Notes under the pieces: generated by a model | What the model was told of the DNA's origin: nothing | The model's input: the letters and a program-made list of their open reading frames with translations, nothing else | Database searches by the model: none | Position numbers and translations under genes: made by a program | Shown here: in pieces, positions 1-8,872 of the stretch | Numbering within the stretch: position 1 is the stretch's first letter | Layout: the number at the start of each line of letters is the position of its first letter | Assembly: GCA_002431395.1 (NCBI GenBank) | Contig: DJEU01000038.1 | Location: 39,118-103,117 of the forward strand | Length of the DNA stretch: 64,000 nt | Source of the DNA: Lachnoclostridium sp. UBA5890 | GTDB taxonomy: Bacteria > Bacillota > Clostridia > Lachnospirales > Lachnospiraceae | Direction: 5' to 3'

Positions 1-852
1 ATTAAGTACACCAGAGGACTGGACGGCACCAATATTTTAGTGTTGAGAGACCATGATGTGAAAATCATCACAGACCTTATGATGGGTGGTGACGGTACCA
101 ATACGGACGGAGAACTGGGAGAGCTGCACTTAAGTGCCATTTCCGAAGCTATGAACCAGATGATGGGTTCTGCGTCCACATCCCTTTCAACCATGCTGAA
201 TAAGACCATTGACATCAGTCCGCCTGAGTCCAGTCTCATTGACCTGACGGAATACCACAGTGGCGCAGATATTGCCCCGTTCCTTGGCGGCACCTTTGTT
301 AAAATTGCATTCCGTATGCAGATTGGGGATCTGGTAGACAGCACTATCATGCAGTTATATCCCATTGAATTTGCAAAAAGTATTGTAAAGAACTTCTTAC
401 ATAAGAATGGAGACGAACCTGCAGCAGCACCGGCACCGGCACCGGCATCCGCTCCTCAGGCGGCAGCACAGCCTATGATGCAGCAGGCGGCTCCCCAGCC
501 TATGATGCAGCAGGCGGCTCCCCAGCCTATGATGCAGCAGGCGGCTCCCCAGCAGAATGTAAACATTCAGCCGGCACAGTTCCAGACACTTTCAAACGAC
601 TACACGGGAGTAGCTGGCAACCAGAACATCGGCTTGATTATGGATGTGCCTCTGGAAGTAACCGTAGAGCTTGGCCGGACGACTAAATCCATTTCCGAGA
701 TTCTGGATTTTGCCCCGGGTACCATTATTGAACTTGACCGCATTGCCGGCGAACCCATTGACGTTCTGGTAAACGGCAAGTTTGTGGCAAGAGGCGAAGT
801 AGTAGTTATCGAAGAAAGCTTTGGCGTTCGTGTAACGGAGATTATAAAATAG
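1..852 (+). CDS. fliY: Flagellar motor switch protein FliY (5' truncated by window edge)
   Basis: C-terminal 283 residues of the switch-complex protein FliY, a CheC-like phosphatase fused to a FliN-type domain. The frame is open from base 1, so the start lies upstream; the first GTG at 40 is only an internal codon. Residues ~1-125 look CheC-like (ITDLMMGGDG, then an acidic ELGEL stretch). A Pro/Ala/Gln/Met-rich linker (~140-190) contains three identical 27-bp repeats. The last ~75 residues are a FliN/SpoA domain (MDVPLEVTVELGRT, then DRIAGEPIDVLVNG). FliY sits on the cytoplasmic C-ring, sets rotation direction and can dephosphorylate CheY-P. The next gene is cheY, as expected. High confidence. 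Confidence 0.93.
   Translation: MKYTRGLDGTNILVLRDHDVKIITDLMMGGDGTNTDGELGELHLSAISEAMNQMMGSASTSLSTMLNKTIDISPPESSLIDLTEYHSGADIAPFLGGTFVKIAFRMQIGDLVDSTIMQLYPIEFAKSIVKNFLHKNGDEPAAAPAPAPASAPQAAAQPMMQQAAPQPMMQQAAPQPMMQQAAPQQNVNIQPAQFQTLSNDYTGVAGNQNIGLIMDVPLEVTVELGRTTKSISEILDFAPGTIIELDRIAGEPIDVLVNGKFVARGEVVVIEESFGVRVTEIIK
472..552 (+). repeat. Three perfect 27-bp tandem repeats in the fliY linker
   Basis: Three identical, adjacent 27-bp units at 472-498, 499-525 and 526-552, each encoding the nonapeptide PMMQQAAPQ in one register. They lie in the low-complexity linker between the CheC-like and FliN-like parts of FliY. Perfect identity at DNA level suggests recent slippage expansion and probable length variation between strains. 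Confidence 0.95.
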
Positions 853-874
853 TATATAAGGAGTGGCAGAAACT

Positions 875-1237
875 ATGGCAAAGAATATTTTAATCTGTGA
901 TGATGCGGCATTCATGCGCATGATGATTAAGGACATATTAACCAAGAACGGATACAATGTTGTTGGAGAAGCAGAAAACGGAGCAAAGGGTATTGAAAAA
1001 TACAACGAACTGCATCCCGACCTTGTTCTGATGGATATTACCATGCCGGAAATGGACGGCATTGCGGCACTTAAGGGCATCAAGAAGATTGACCCCAACG
1101 CACATGTTATCATGTGTTCCGCAATGGGCCAGCAGGCAATGGTTATCGAGTCCATTCAGGCAGGTGCCAAGGACTTTATTGTAAAACCGTTTCAGGCAGA
1201 CCGTGTACTGGAAGCTGTGAAGAAGGTTGTGGGTTAA
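875..1237 (+). CDS. cheY: Chemotaxis response regulator CheY
   Basis: Single-domain receiver of 120 residues. CheA phosphorylates it and it then binds the flagellar switch. The acidic pair D9/D10, phospho-acceptor D54 (LVLMDITMP), the switch Ser in CSAMG and the conserved Lys in VKPF are all present. There is no output domain. ATG at 875 is chosen over an in-frame GTG at 863 because AAGGAG at 858-863 is correctly spaced for 875. The gene lies 22 bp after fliY and its stop overlaps the fliO start (TAATG), so translation is probably coupled. Confidence 0.95.
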   Translation: MAKNILICDDAAFMRMMIKDILTKNGYNVVGEAENGAKGIEKYNELHPDLVLMDITMPEMDGIAALKGIKKIDPNAHVIMCSAMGQQAMVIESIQAGAKDFIVKPFQADRVLEAVKKVVG

Positions 1238-1605
1238 TGCTTATTGCGGCAACAGCGATAGATAAGGCGGATAGCTTTGCACAGCTTATTACCGTTCTGG
1301 TCATCTTCATTCTGGTTCTGGCGGCAACCCTTTTTACCACAAGGTGGATAGCCGGTTACCAGAAGGGACAGAACAAGGGTAAAAATATCGAAGTTGTGGA
1401 AACATACCCTATCGGAAACGGCAAATACATACAGATAGTAAGACTGGCAGAGACCTACGTGGCGATTGCCGTATGCAAGGATACGGTAACCAAGCTGGCG
1501 GAAATTCCGAAGGAGGATATCTGTTTTCCGGAGGATGCCGGCAGTATGTCGCTACGCTTTAAGGACTTATTCCAAAAGGCAAAGGACGAGAGTGAAAACA
1601 AGTAA
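1237..1605 (+). CDS. fliO: Flagellar export-gate assembly protein FliO
   Basis: A 122-residue membrane protein with one strong transmembrane segment near residues 15-37 (LITVLVIFILVLAATLF) followed by a basic cytoplasmic domain. Size and position between cheY and fliP fit FliO, which helps assemble FliP in the type III export gate. FliO is poorly conserved, so the call rests on topology, length and gene order. The ATG overlaps the cheY stop by one base. The end overlaps the fliP start at 1592 by 14 bp. Confidence 0.82.
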   Translation: MLIAATAIDKADSFAQLITVLVIFILVLAATLFTTRWIAGYQKGQNKGKNIEVVETYPIGNGKYIQIVRLAETYVAIAVCKDTVTKLAEIPKEDICFPEDAGSMSLRFKDLFQKAKDESENK

Positions 1606-2467
1606 AGGTATTTTATCAGGTAATATAATAGGGAAAATAATATGCCTGCTGGTAACGGTAGGCATATTGTGTATTATACCGGCAGGTGAAGTACATGCTA
1701 CGGGCAGTACCGTAACGGACCCGCAAAGCGGCAACTCCACCGTCATAAATGAACCGGGCAGTGCACAGACCTCCGATGATCTGAACCAACTGAATATTGC
1801 CAATACGGTAAAGATTGAGTACAACAACGGCAACGGCTCCATTAACGGAGCACTCCGTATCTTACTGATACTGACGCTGATTGCCATTGCCCCGACACTG
1901 CTTATCTGTCTGACTTCGTTTACCCGGATTATTATTGTACTGCATTTTACCAGGTCGGCACTGAATACGCAGACGGCACCGCCCAATCAGGTTCTTATCG
2001 GGCTGGCGCTGTTTCTCACGTTTTTCATTATGACACCGACCATTACCCAGATATACCAGGATGCGTATGTGCCCTATGAGGCAGGAGAAATCAAGGAAGA
2101 GGAAGCCTTAACGACAGCCATCGGTCCCATCAGGCAGTTTATGTACGGCGAAACCCAGACGAAGGACGTAGAGCTTTTTATGGGAATTGCAAGATTGGAC
2201 TGGAACGGGGAACTGGATGACATTCCGCTGACGGTGCTCATCCCAAGCTTTATGGTAAGCGAGCTTCGTACCGCATTTTTCATGGGATTTGTGATATACA
2301 TTCCGTTTATTATTATTGACATGGTGGTAGCCTCCGCCCTGATGAGTATGGGTATGATGATGCTGCCGCCTACCACCATTTCCATGCCGTTTAAGATTTT
2401 ATTGTTTGTCATGGCGGACGGCTGGAGCCTGATTATCGGAAGTCTGGTAAGGACATTCCACATCTGA
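1592..2467 (+). CDS. fliP: Flagellar type III export gate protein FliP
   Basis: A 291-residue core subunit of the flagellar export gate. It has an N-terminal signal-like hydrophobic segment (~13-35), a poorly conserved polar region, then the conserved FliP body (ICLTSFTRIIIVLHFTRSAL, PPNQVLIGLALFLT, and near the C-terminus MMMLPP). GTG at 1592 is preferred because AAGGA lies just upstream and the next residues form a normal FliP signal sequence. An upstream in-frame start at 1535 would add 19 atypical residues inside fliO. Family identity is certain; only the start is inferred. Confidence 0.93.
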   Translation: MKTSKGILSGNIIGKIICLLVTVGILCIIPAGEVHATGSTVTDPQSGNSTVINEPGSAQTSDDLNQLNIANTVKIEYNNGNGSINGALRILLILTLIAIAPTLLICLTSFTRIIIVLHFTRSALNTQTAPPNQVLIGLALFLTFFIMTPTITQIYQDAYVPYEAGEIKEEEALTTAIGPIRQFMYGETQTKDVELFMGIARLDWNGELDDIPLTVLIPSFMVSELRTAFFMGFVIYIPFIIIDMVVASALMSMGMMMLPPTTISMPFKILLFVMADGWSLIIGSLVRTFHI

Positions 2468-2486
2468 CAGGAAAGGAAGGAAACGT

Positions 2487-2759
2487 ATGAGTGTAGAAGC
2501 AGTAAGTGAAATTACCAACAAAGCTTTGTATCTGACTATAAAAGTATCCATGCCGATTTTACTGGTTTCCTTAATCATCGGTCTTGTGGTGAGTATCTTC
2601 CAGACAGTGACTTCCATTCAGGAACAGACACTTACTTTTATTCCCAAGATTATCGGGGTTTTTCTGACAATTATGATTATGGGGCACTGGATGCTCAATC
2701 TGATTATTGAATATACAACGGATTTGTGGCTGAATTTTTCCAACTATGTAAGCGGATAG
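2487..2759 (+). CDS. fliQ: Flagellar export gate protein FliQ
   Basis: A 90-residue protein with two transmembrane helices (about 17-40 and 52-75), the standard FliQ size and hairpin topology. The conserved VSIFQTVTSIQEQTL segment lies between the helices. It assembles with FliP and FliR into the helical gate of the flagellar type III secretion system. It lies 19 bp after fliP with a good GGAAGGA site upstream and 13 bp before fliR. Confidence 0.95.
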   Translation: MSVEAVSEITNKALYLTIKVSMPILLVSLIIGLVVSIFQTVTSIQEQTLTFIPKIIGVFLTIMIMGHWMLNLIIEYTTDLWLNFSNYVSG

Positions 2760-2772
2760 GGAAGCGTGAAAA

Positions 2773-3555
2773 ATGGTTGATTTGTCTTTTTCCCTTATGG
2801 ATCTGGAATATTTTCTGCTGATTTTTGTCAGGGTTTCCTGCTTTGTGTTCATTGCTCCCTTTTTCAGCATGCAGAACACGCCGCGGACGGTACGCATAGC
2901 CATTTCTTTTTTCACGGCAATGCTTCTGTATACGGTGCTGACACCGAGTGCCGGCATGGCGTACGACTCCGTGGTTTCCTATGCGGTAATCGTGGCGAAA
3001 GAAGCACTGACGGGTCTGCTTATCGGCTTTGCAGCCAATATCTGTACGGCAATCGTCAACTTTGCAGGTTCCGTGGCGGATATGGAAACGGGACTTTCCA
3101 TGGTTACCCTGTTAGACCCGGCGACAAGGGAGCAGACTACCATTTCCGGCACTCTGTATCAGTACGTCATTATGATGATGCTGATTGCCAGCGGTATGTA
3201 CCGGTATCTTTTAGGTGCCCTGGCAGACTCTTTTTTGCTTATTCCCGTAAACGGCGCCGTTATCCGGAGCGAAAACCTGCTTACCACGTTAATCCAGTTT
3301 CTGACGGATTATATTGTGATAGGCTTTCGCATCTGCCTGCCGATTTTCTGTGCGGCATTGCTGTTAAATGTGATTTTGGGCATACTTGCCAAGGTTTCCC
3401 CGCAGATGAACATGTTTGCCGTGGGAATTCAGCTTAAGATAATGGTGGGACTGGCGGTTCTGTTTCTGTCGTCCTATATGATGTCGGATGCGGCAAGCTT
3501 CATTTTTAATGAGGTGAAAAAAATCACCGTATCGTTTGTAGGGGGTATGATGTGA
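2773..3555 (+). CDS. fliR: Flagellar export gate protein FliR
   Basis: A 260-residue polytopic membrane protein with about six predicted transmembrane segments, the usual FliR length. Typical features include RVSCFVFIAPFFS near the N-terminus and KVSPQMNMFAVGIQLKI in the C-terminal half. It completes the FliP5Q4R1-type gate. The stop codon overlaps the GTG start of flhB (GTGA), indicating coupled translation. Confidence 0.95.
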   Translation: MVDLSFSLMDLEYFLLIFVRVSCFVFIAPFFSMQNTPRTVRIAISFFTAMLLYTVLTPSAGMAYDSVVSYAVIVAKEALTGLLIGFAANICTAIVNFAGSVADMETGLSMVTLLDPATREQTTISGTLYQYVIMMMLIASGMYRYLLGALADSFLLIPVNGAVIRSENLLTTLIQFLTDYIVIGFRICLPIFCAALLLNVILGILAKVSPQMNMFAVGIQLKIMVGLAVLFLSSYMMSDAASFIFNEVKKITVSFVGGMM

Positions 3556-4652
3556 TACTGAAGTATAATCTGCAGTTCTTTGCAGCAGAAGGCCCCGGCG
3601 GTGAGAAAACAGAACCGGCTACCGAGAAAAAGCTGTCAGATGCCAGAAAAGAAGGACAGGTTGCCAAAAGCCAGGATATCGGTGTCGCTGCGATTTTATT
3701 GATCTTTTTTGCGGCAGTCCGTATATTTGGCGGCTTTTTGTACCGTACTCTGATTGAGACATTTCATTTTTTATATGAAGCCATCCCGCAGTATGCTGGG
3801 GATTTTAATGTGGCTCGTTCCATGAATCTTATGGTGTATTGTGCAAGGCAGACACTTTTGCTTGCCGGGCCTATTATGGCGGTTTTACTTGTTGTTGTGG
3901 TCATTGTCAATGTGGCACAGGTCAAATGGCAGCCGACGATGAAACCACTGCAGCCAAAGTTTTCCAAGATTAGTCCGGTTTCCGGTATGAAACGGATGTT
4001 TTCCAAGGACAAGATCTTTGATCTGGTAAAAGCAATTGCCAAATTACTCGTGTTGTTTTACGTGATCTACAACGAGTTATCCGATGAATGGGGAATGGTT
4101 GTTAATATTTACAGCCTTGATCTAACATCAGCATTACAATTATTGGTAAATACAGTCATTAATATTGGCTTAAAGATAAGTTTCGTCTTTTTGATTCTTG
4201 CTGCCGTTGATTACTATTATCAGCGGAGAAAATTTAAAAATGATATGAAGATGACAAAGCAGGAAGTAAAAGAAGAATATAAAAACACAGAGGGAAATCC
4301 GCAGATCAAAAGCCGTATCCGAAGCAAGATGCAGGAAGTTTCGAGGGCGCGTATGATGCAGAGCGTGCCAGAGGCAGACGTGGTTATCACGAACCCGACA
4401 CATCTTGCGGTAGCGATCAAATACGATAAAGATCTTGGCGAGGCGCCGGTTGTTCTGGCAAAAGGGGCAGACTATCTTGCCGCGCGGATCAAAGATATCG
4501 CAGCAGAGAATAAAGTGGAAATTGTTGAAAATAAGCCGCTTGCCCGAATGCTGTACTACAATGTAGAAATAGGAAACCAGATTCCACCGGAACTGTATCA
4601 GATGGTGGCAGAGGTATTGGCTTATGTTTATAGTATACAAGGAAAAATATAA
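3552..4652 (+). CDS. flhB: Flagellar export switch protein FlhB
   Basis: A 366-residue export-apparatus protein that switches substrate specificity from rod/hook to filament. The N-terminus reads LQFFAAEG then KTEPATEKK. Four transmembrane segments follow (~40-210), then a soluble domain with the autocleavage motif NPTH (VVITNPTHLAVAIKY). It starts at GTG 3552 overlapping the fliR stop. Codon choice changes within this gene: GGC/GGT glycine and CCC proline dominate upstream, while GGA and CCA become common from roughly 3.9 kb onward. Confidence 0.95.
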   Translation: MILKYNLQFFAAEGPGGEKTEPATEKKLSDARKEGQVAKSQDIGVAAILLIFFAAVRIFGGFLYRTLIETFHFLYEAIPQYAGDFNVARSMNLMVYCARQTLLLAGPIMAVLLVVVVIVNVAQVKWQPTMKPLQPKFSKISPVSGMKRMFSKDKIFDLVKAIAKLLVLFYVIYNELSDEWGMVVNIYSLDLTSALQLLVNTVINIGLKISFVFLILAAVDYYYQRRKFKNDMKMTKQEVKEEYKNTEGNPQIKSRIRSKMQEVSRARMMQSVPEADVVITNPTHLAVAIKYDKDLGEAPVVLAKGADYLAARIKDIAAENKVEIVENKPLARMLYYNVEIGNQIPPELYQMVAEVLAYVYSIQGKI

Positions 4653-4685
4653 AAGAAAATCAGAACAAAGGAGGTGGAATGACAA

Positions 4686-6722
4686 ATGAAAAAGACGGAT
4701 ATCATATTGGGATGTTTTGTCCTGATTCCTATTTTGTGCCTGATCATTCCGGTTCCTTTAGTATTATTGGATGTGTTATTTACCGCAAATATTGGAATTT
4801 CGATGCTGATACTTTTCAATGCGTTATTTGCAAAAGAGCCGTTGGATATGTCCTCGTTTCCAACCCTTTTGTTGCTCACGACGTTATTCCGTCTGTCATT
4901 AAACGTCAGTTCCACCCGTAATATTTTATTAAATGGAGAAGCCGGAAATGTCGTAAATACCTTTGGTAATTTCGTAGGCGGCGGTAACTTAGTCGTAGGA
5001 GCGGTTGTATTTATTATTTTGATCATTGTGCAGTTGATGGTCATCAATAAAGGTTCAGAACGTGTATCTGAAGTAACGGCTCGATTTACATTGGACGCAA
5101 TGCCGGGAAAACAGATGGCCATCGATGCGGACTTAAATACCGGTGCAATCACGGATGAAGAAGCCAAAGTCAGACGTGAAAAGATTCAGGAAGAGGCGGC
5201 GTTCTTTGGTTCCATGGACGGTGCTACCAAATACGTAAAAGGAGATGCTACGGCAGGTCTTTTGATCACTGTGATCAACTTTGTCGGCGGTCTTGCCATC
5301 GGAGTATTGATGAATGGAATGGATGCTGCGGCAGCACTGCAGACATATTCCATCTTAACGATTGGGGATGGACTTACGAGTCAGATCCCGTCTCTGATGA
5401 TTTCACTGGCAACCGGTGTTTTGGTAACGAAAGGTTCGAAAGAAGCCGATATCAGTGGAATTTTGCAAAAACAGTTGTTTTCCACGCCAAAAGTATTGTT
5501 GATCGCAGGCTGCGCTCTGATTGGTCTGGGCGTATTTACCCCAATGAATATTATTATATTTTCCGGGTATGGAATATTATTTATCGTGACAGCGCGGATT
5601 ATGAAAAATGAGCTGGAAATGGAAGAAACGGATGCGCAGGTGGATGAAGAGGAAGAGAGTGCCGAGGAGATCCGAAGGCCGGAAAATGTCACGTCTCTTC
5701 TTAAAGTGGATGCTATTGAACTGGAGTTTGGTTACGGAATCATTCCTCTTGCGGATGTTAACCAGGGAGGAGATCTGCTTGACCGAGTCGTTATGATCCG
5801 AAGGCAGATTGCACTTGAACTTGGATGCGTAGTGCCAATGATCCGACTGCGTGACAATATTCAGTTGAATCCAAACCAGTACGTAATTAAGATAAAAGGC
5901 GTTCCGGTTAGCGAAGGCGAGATTCTTTTTGACCATTATATGGCGATGAATCCGGGGTATGTGGAAGAAGAATTAACCGGAATTCCGACCTTTGAGCCAT
6001 CGTATCATCTGCCGGCGATCTGGATTACGGAAGCACAGCGTGAACGGGCAGAATCCCTTGGCTACACCGTTGTGGATCCGCCGTCCATCATTGCGACGCA
6101 TCTGATGGAAGTAATTACGCAGAATATCTATGATCTGCTTACAAGGCAGGATGTTCAGAATCTCATTGATAATGTCAAGGATGCCAATGAGACGCTTATC
6201 AATGAATTGGTACCAAAGATGCTTAGTGTCGGGGAAATTCAGAAAGTTCTGCAAAATTTATTGCAGGAAGGAATTTCTATCCGGGATTTAATTACAATAT
6301 TTGAGACGCTGGCAGATTATGCACCGACGACACATGATACGGATATTTTGACAGAATATGTAAGACAGCGACTGAAGCGTGCGATTTCCAATAAATATTT
6401 TGCAAATAAAGACATGACAAGTGTGATTACTCTCGATCCGAAAGTGGAGCAGGAGATTATGAATTCTGTCAAACAGACGGAACAGGGGGCATATCTTGCA
6501 CTGGATCCGGAGTATTCCGCAAAGATCATGGAATCGTTGCAGGAGCAGACAAGCAAATTGGAAGAATTGGGACATACCCCGATTATCATAACGTCTCCGA
6601 TCGTTCGTATGTATTTTAAACATCTGACGATGGAACAGTTTAAAAATTTACAAGTATTATCATATAATGAGATTGACTCTGATGTAGAGCTTCAATCAGT
6701 TGGGATGGTGACCGTTGAATGA
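4686..6722 (+). CDS. flhA: Flagellar export protein FlhA
   Basis: A 678-residue ring-forming subunit of the export apparatus that couples proton flow to export and docks chaperone-substrate complexes. The N-terminal half has about eight transmembrane segments with the FHIPEP-type loop (FPTLLLLTTLFRLSLNVSSTR; RFTLDAMPGKQMAIDADL). The C-terminal half is the cytoplasmic domain. A strong AGGAGG site precedes the ATG. An overlapping ATG at 4679 in another frame opens only a short shadow frame. The end overlaps flhF by ATGA. Confidence 0.96.
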   Translation: MKKTDIILGCFVLIPILCLIIPVPLVLLDVLFTANIGISMLILFNALFAKEPLDMSSFPTLLLLTTLFRLSLNVSSTRNILLNGEAGNVVNTFGNFVGGGNLVVGAVVFIILIIVQLMVINKGSERVSEVTARFTLDAMPGKQMAIDADLNTGAITDEEAKVRREKIQEEAAFFGSMDGATKYVKGDATAGLLITVINFVGGLAIGVLMNGMDAAAALQTYSILTIGDGLTSQIPSLMISLATGVLVTKGSKEADISGILQKQLFSTPKVLLIAGCALIGLGVFTPMNIIIFSGYGILFIVTARIMKNELEMEETDAQVDEEEESAEEIRRPENVTSLLKVDAIELEFGYGIIPLADVNQGGDLLDRVVMIRRQIALELGCVVPMIRLRDNIQLNPNQYVIKIKGVPVSEGEILFDHYMAMNPGYVEEELTGIPTFEPSYHLPAIWITEAQRERAESLGYTVVDPPSIIATHLMEVITQNIYDLLTRQDVQNLIDNVKDANETLINELVPKMLSVGEIQKVLQNLLQEGISIRDLITIFETLADYAPTTHDTDILTEYVRQRLKRAISNKYFANKDMTSVITLDPKVEQEIMNSVKQTEQGAYLALDPEYSAKIMESLQEQTSKLEELGHTPIIITSPIVRMYFKHLTMEQFKNLQVLSYNEIDSDVELQSVGMVTVE

Positions 6723-7969
6723 TTATTAAGAAATATCAGGCAAAGACAGAAACACAGGCAATTGAAATGGCCAAGGAAGATCTTGGCAGCAATGCGGTAG
6801 TGATGAATATTAAGAAAATATCGCCGAAAGGCCTTGCAAAACTTTTTATGAAAGGGAAAGTGGAGGTGACGGCGGCCATAGACGAAAATGTGGAATATCG
6901 TTCGACAGAAAAGAACGTGTCAAAAGAAACTCCGGAGACTCCTCGTTTTATCCCGGACATTGTCGCAGATGATAATGCAGAAGTCGGAAAGACGGACTCC
7001 ATCGAGGAAAAACTGAACAGTCTTCAAAAGATGCTGGAAAAGCAGATGACAGAGAAAGAGGAAAACCATACGACTACGGAAGTAGAACAAAAAGAGAAAG
7101 CGTCTGTTTCTGAAAAAAAAGCAGAAGCAGAGGAGAAGGAAGAGCCAATCTCCAAAGAAGAATACAAGGCACGCGCCTGCAAAGATCTGATTCGAAAACA
7201 GATGCGTCAGAGTGAAGTGGACGAAGAGCAGATTGATGCAATCATGAAAGAGATTGACGAATCGCTGCCAAAGGATGCAGCGCTGGATCAGATTCTTGCT
7301 GCAATGTATCAGAAAATTATTTTGATGTTAGGACAGCCTTATACACTGGATCAGAAACAGGAAAACAAAAAAGAAACGAAATATGTGTTTTTTCTCGGCT
7401 CTACCGGAGTTGGAAAAACGACGACAATTGCCAAGATTGCTTCTAAATTAAAACTGGAAAAGAATAAAAAGGTCATTCTCGCGACGGCAGATACATATCG
7501 TATCGCAGCAGTAGAGCAGTTGAAGACGTATGCCAATATCTTAAGTGTTCCATTGAAAGTCATCTATACGCCGGAGGAGTTAGGCGAGATGCAAGATGAA
7601 ATGGAAGATTACGACATTTGTCTGATTGATACTGCTGGATGTTCCCACCGAAATAAAGAGCAGCTGAAAGACATTCAAAAACTGCTGGAACAGATCCCGA
7701 TCACCAGCAGGGAAGTATATCTTGTTTTAAATGCGGCAACCAAATATCGAGACTTGAAAGAAATTGCCGATGTCTATAAAGAACTGACGGATTACAGTAT
7801 TATTTTTACAAAATTAGATGAAACTTCTTCCGCAGGAGTCATGCTGAATATGCGCTTGTATACCAAACGTCCGCTTTCTTATGTAACATGGGGACAAAAT
7901 GTTCCAGATGACATTGGAAAGGTAGATGCACAGAAGATTGCGAAGAAGCTGTTAGGAGGGAAGCTATAG
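6719..7969 (+). CDS. flhF: SRP-type GTPase FlhF, flagellar placement
   Basis: A 416-residue SRP-family GTPase that sets flagellar position and number. A short N-terminal B domain (MIIKKYQAKTETQAIEMA) is followed by a long Glu/Lys-rich linker (~80-150), the N domain, then the G domain with P-loop GSTGVGKTTTIAKIA, DTYRIAAVEQL and DTAG. The G-domain specificity segment lies near TKLDE. The start overlaps the flhA stop (ATGA) and the stop overlaps the GTG of flhG. Confidence 0.95.
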   Translation: MIIKKYQAKTETQAIEMAKEDLGSNAVVMNIKKISPKGLAKLFMKGKVEVTAAIDENVEYRSTEKNVSKETPETPRFIPDIVADDNAEVGKTDSIEEKLNSLQKMLEKQMTEKEENHTTTEVEQKEKASVSEKKAEAEEKEEPISKEEYKARACKDLIRKQMRQSEVDEEQIDAIMKEIDESLPKDAALDQILAAMYQKIILMLGQPYTLDQKQENKKETKYVFFLGSTGVGKTTTIAKIASKLKLEKNKKVILATADTYRIAAVEQLKTYANILSVPLKVIYTPEELGEMQDEMEDYDICLIDTAGCSHRNKEQLKDIQKLLEQIPITSREVYLVLNAATKYRDLKEIADVYKELTDYSIIFTKLDETSSAGVMLNMRLYTKRPLSYVTWGQNVPDDIGKVDAQKIAKKLLGGKL

Positions 7970-8856
7970 TGGATCAAGCGGAAAGATTAAGAAACATAAT
8001 AAAGAAACAGGAACTCCCTCCCATTCAGAAACCGGTTGCGAAAGTGATCACTGTAACGAGTGGAAAGGGAGGCGTTGGAAAATCCAGCATCTCTGTTAAT
8101 CTGGCGATACAGTTAAGCCGCATGGGAAAACGGGTTGTTATTTTCGACGCGGATTTTGGGCTTGCTAATATTGAGATTATGCTTGGCCTGCATCCTCGAT
8201 ATAATTTGGCCGATATGATGTATCGCGGAAAAACGTTAAATGATATTATTACTTATGGACCGGAAAATGTGGGGTTTATTTCCGGTGGTTCCGGCATACA
8301 GGAATTGGCAAATTTATCCAGGGAACAGATTATTACTCTGATTCAGAAGCTAAATGAATTGGATGAGTTTGCAGATGTTGTTATCGTTGATACCGGTGCC
8401 GGGATCAGTGATACGGTGCTGGAATTTGTGGCAGCGAGCGAAGAAGTTTTGCTGGTGGCAACTCCGGAGCCGACTTCCATCACAGATGCGTATGCATTAT
8501 TGAAAACATTAAATAAAAAAGCAACATATCGCAAAGAAAAAACGGTTGTTAAAATGATTGCAAATCAGGTTCATGGAAACCGAGATGCGAAAGAATTGTT
8601 CGAAAAACTTGGTATGGTAGTAGCTAAATTCCTGGATATTGAAGTGGAATATCTTGGGTCGGTTCCCTATGACCACAATATGCAGAAGGCAATTATGAAA
8701 CAGACACCTATCAGTATTCTGGATTCTTCCTGCAATACAGCGCGTGCGGTAAATCAGATTGCCAATACACTGGAACATACTATGGAGAAAGAATCCGAAC
8801 ATGTAGGCATCGTAAAATTGTTTTCCAGTGTGATACGAATGAGATTTATGAAGTAA
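7969..8856 (+). CDS. flhG: MinD/ParA-type ATPase FlhG (YlxH), flagellar number control
   Basis: A 295-residue deviant-Walker ATPase that partners FlhF and controls flagellar number. The N-terminal basic/Gln region (about residues 1-20) resembles the segment that stimulates FlhF GTPase in this family. The Walker motif TSGKGGVGKSS (~28-38), FDADFGLANIE and VIVDTGAG are clear. GTG start at 7969 overlaps the flhF stop (TAGTG). It is distinguished from the true MinD at 50113 by its flhF neighbour and longer C-terminus. Confidence 0.93.
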   Translation: MDQAERLRNIIKKQELPPIQKPVAKVITVTSGKGGVGKSSISVNLAIQLSRMGKRVVIFDADFGLANIEIMLGLHPRYNLADMMYRGKTLNDIITYGPENVGFISGGSGIQELANLSREQIITLIQKLNELDEFADVVIVDTGAGISDTVLEFVAASEEVLLVATPEPTSITDAYALLKTLNKKATYRKEKTVVKMIANQVHGNRDAKELFEKLGMVVAKFLDIEVEYLGSVPYDHNMQKAIMKQTPISILDSSCNTARAVNQIANTLEHTMEKESEHVGIVKLFSSVIRMRFMK

Positions 8857-8872
8857 AGAATTGGAGAGGGTT

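Noticed and set aside
472..552. CRISPR-like direct repeats
   Set aside because: The units are contiguous without spacers and encode an in-frame peptide linker in FliY.
592..1155. 187-codon open frame on the - strand across fliY/cheY
   Set aside because: It lies antisense to clearly homologous fliY and cheY, has no ribosome binding site and its translation resembles no protein family.
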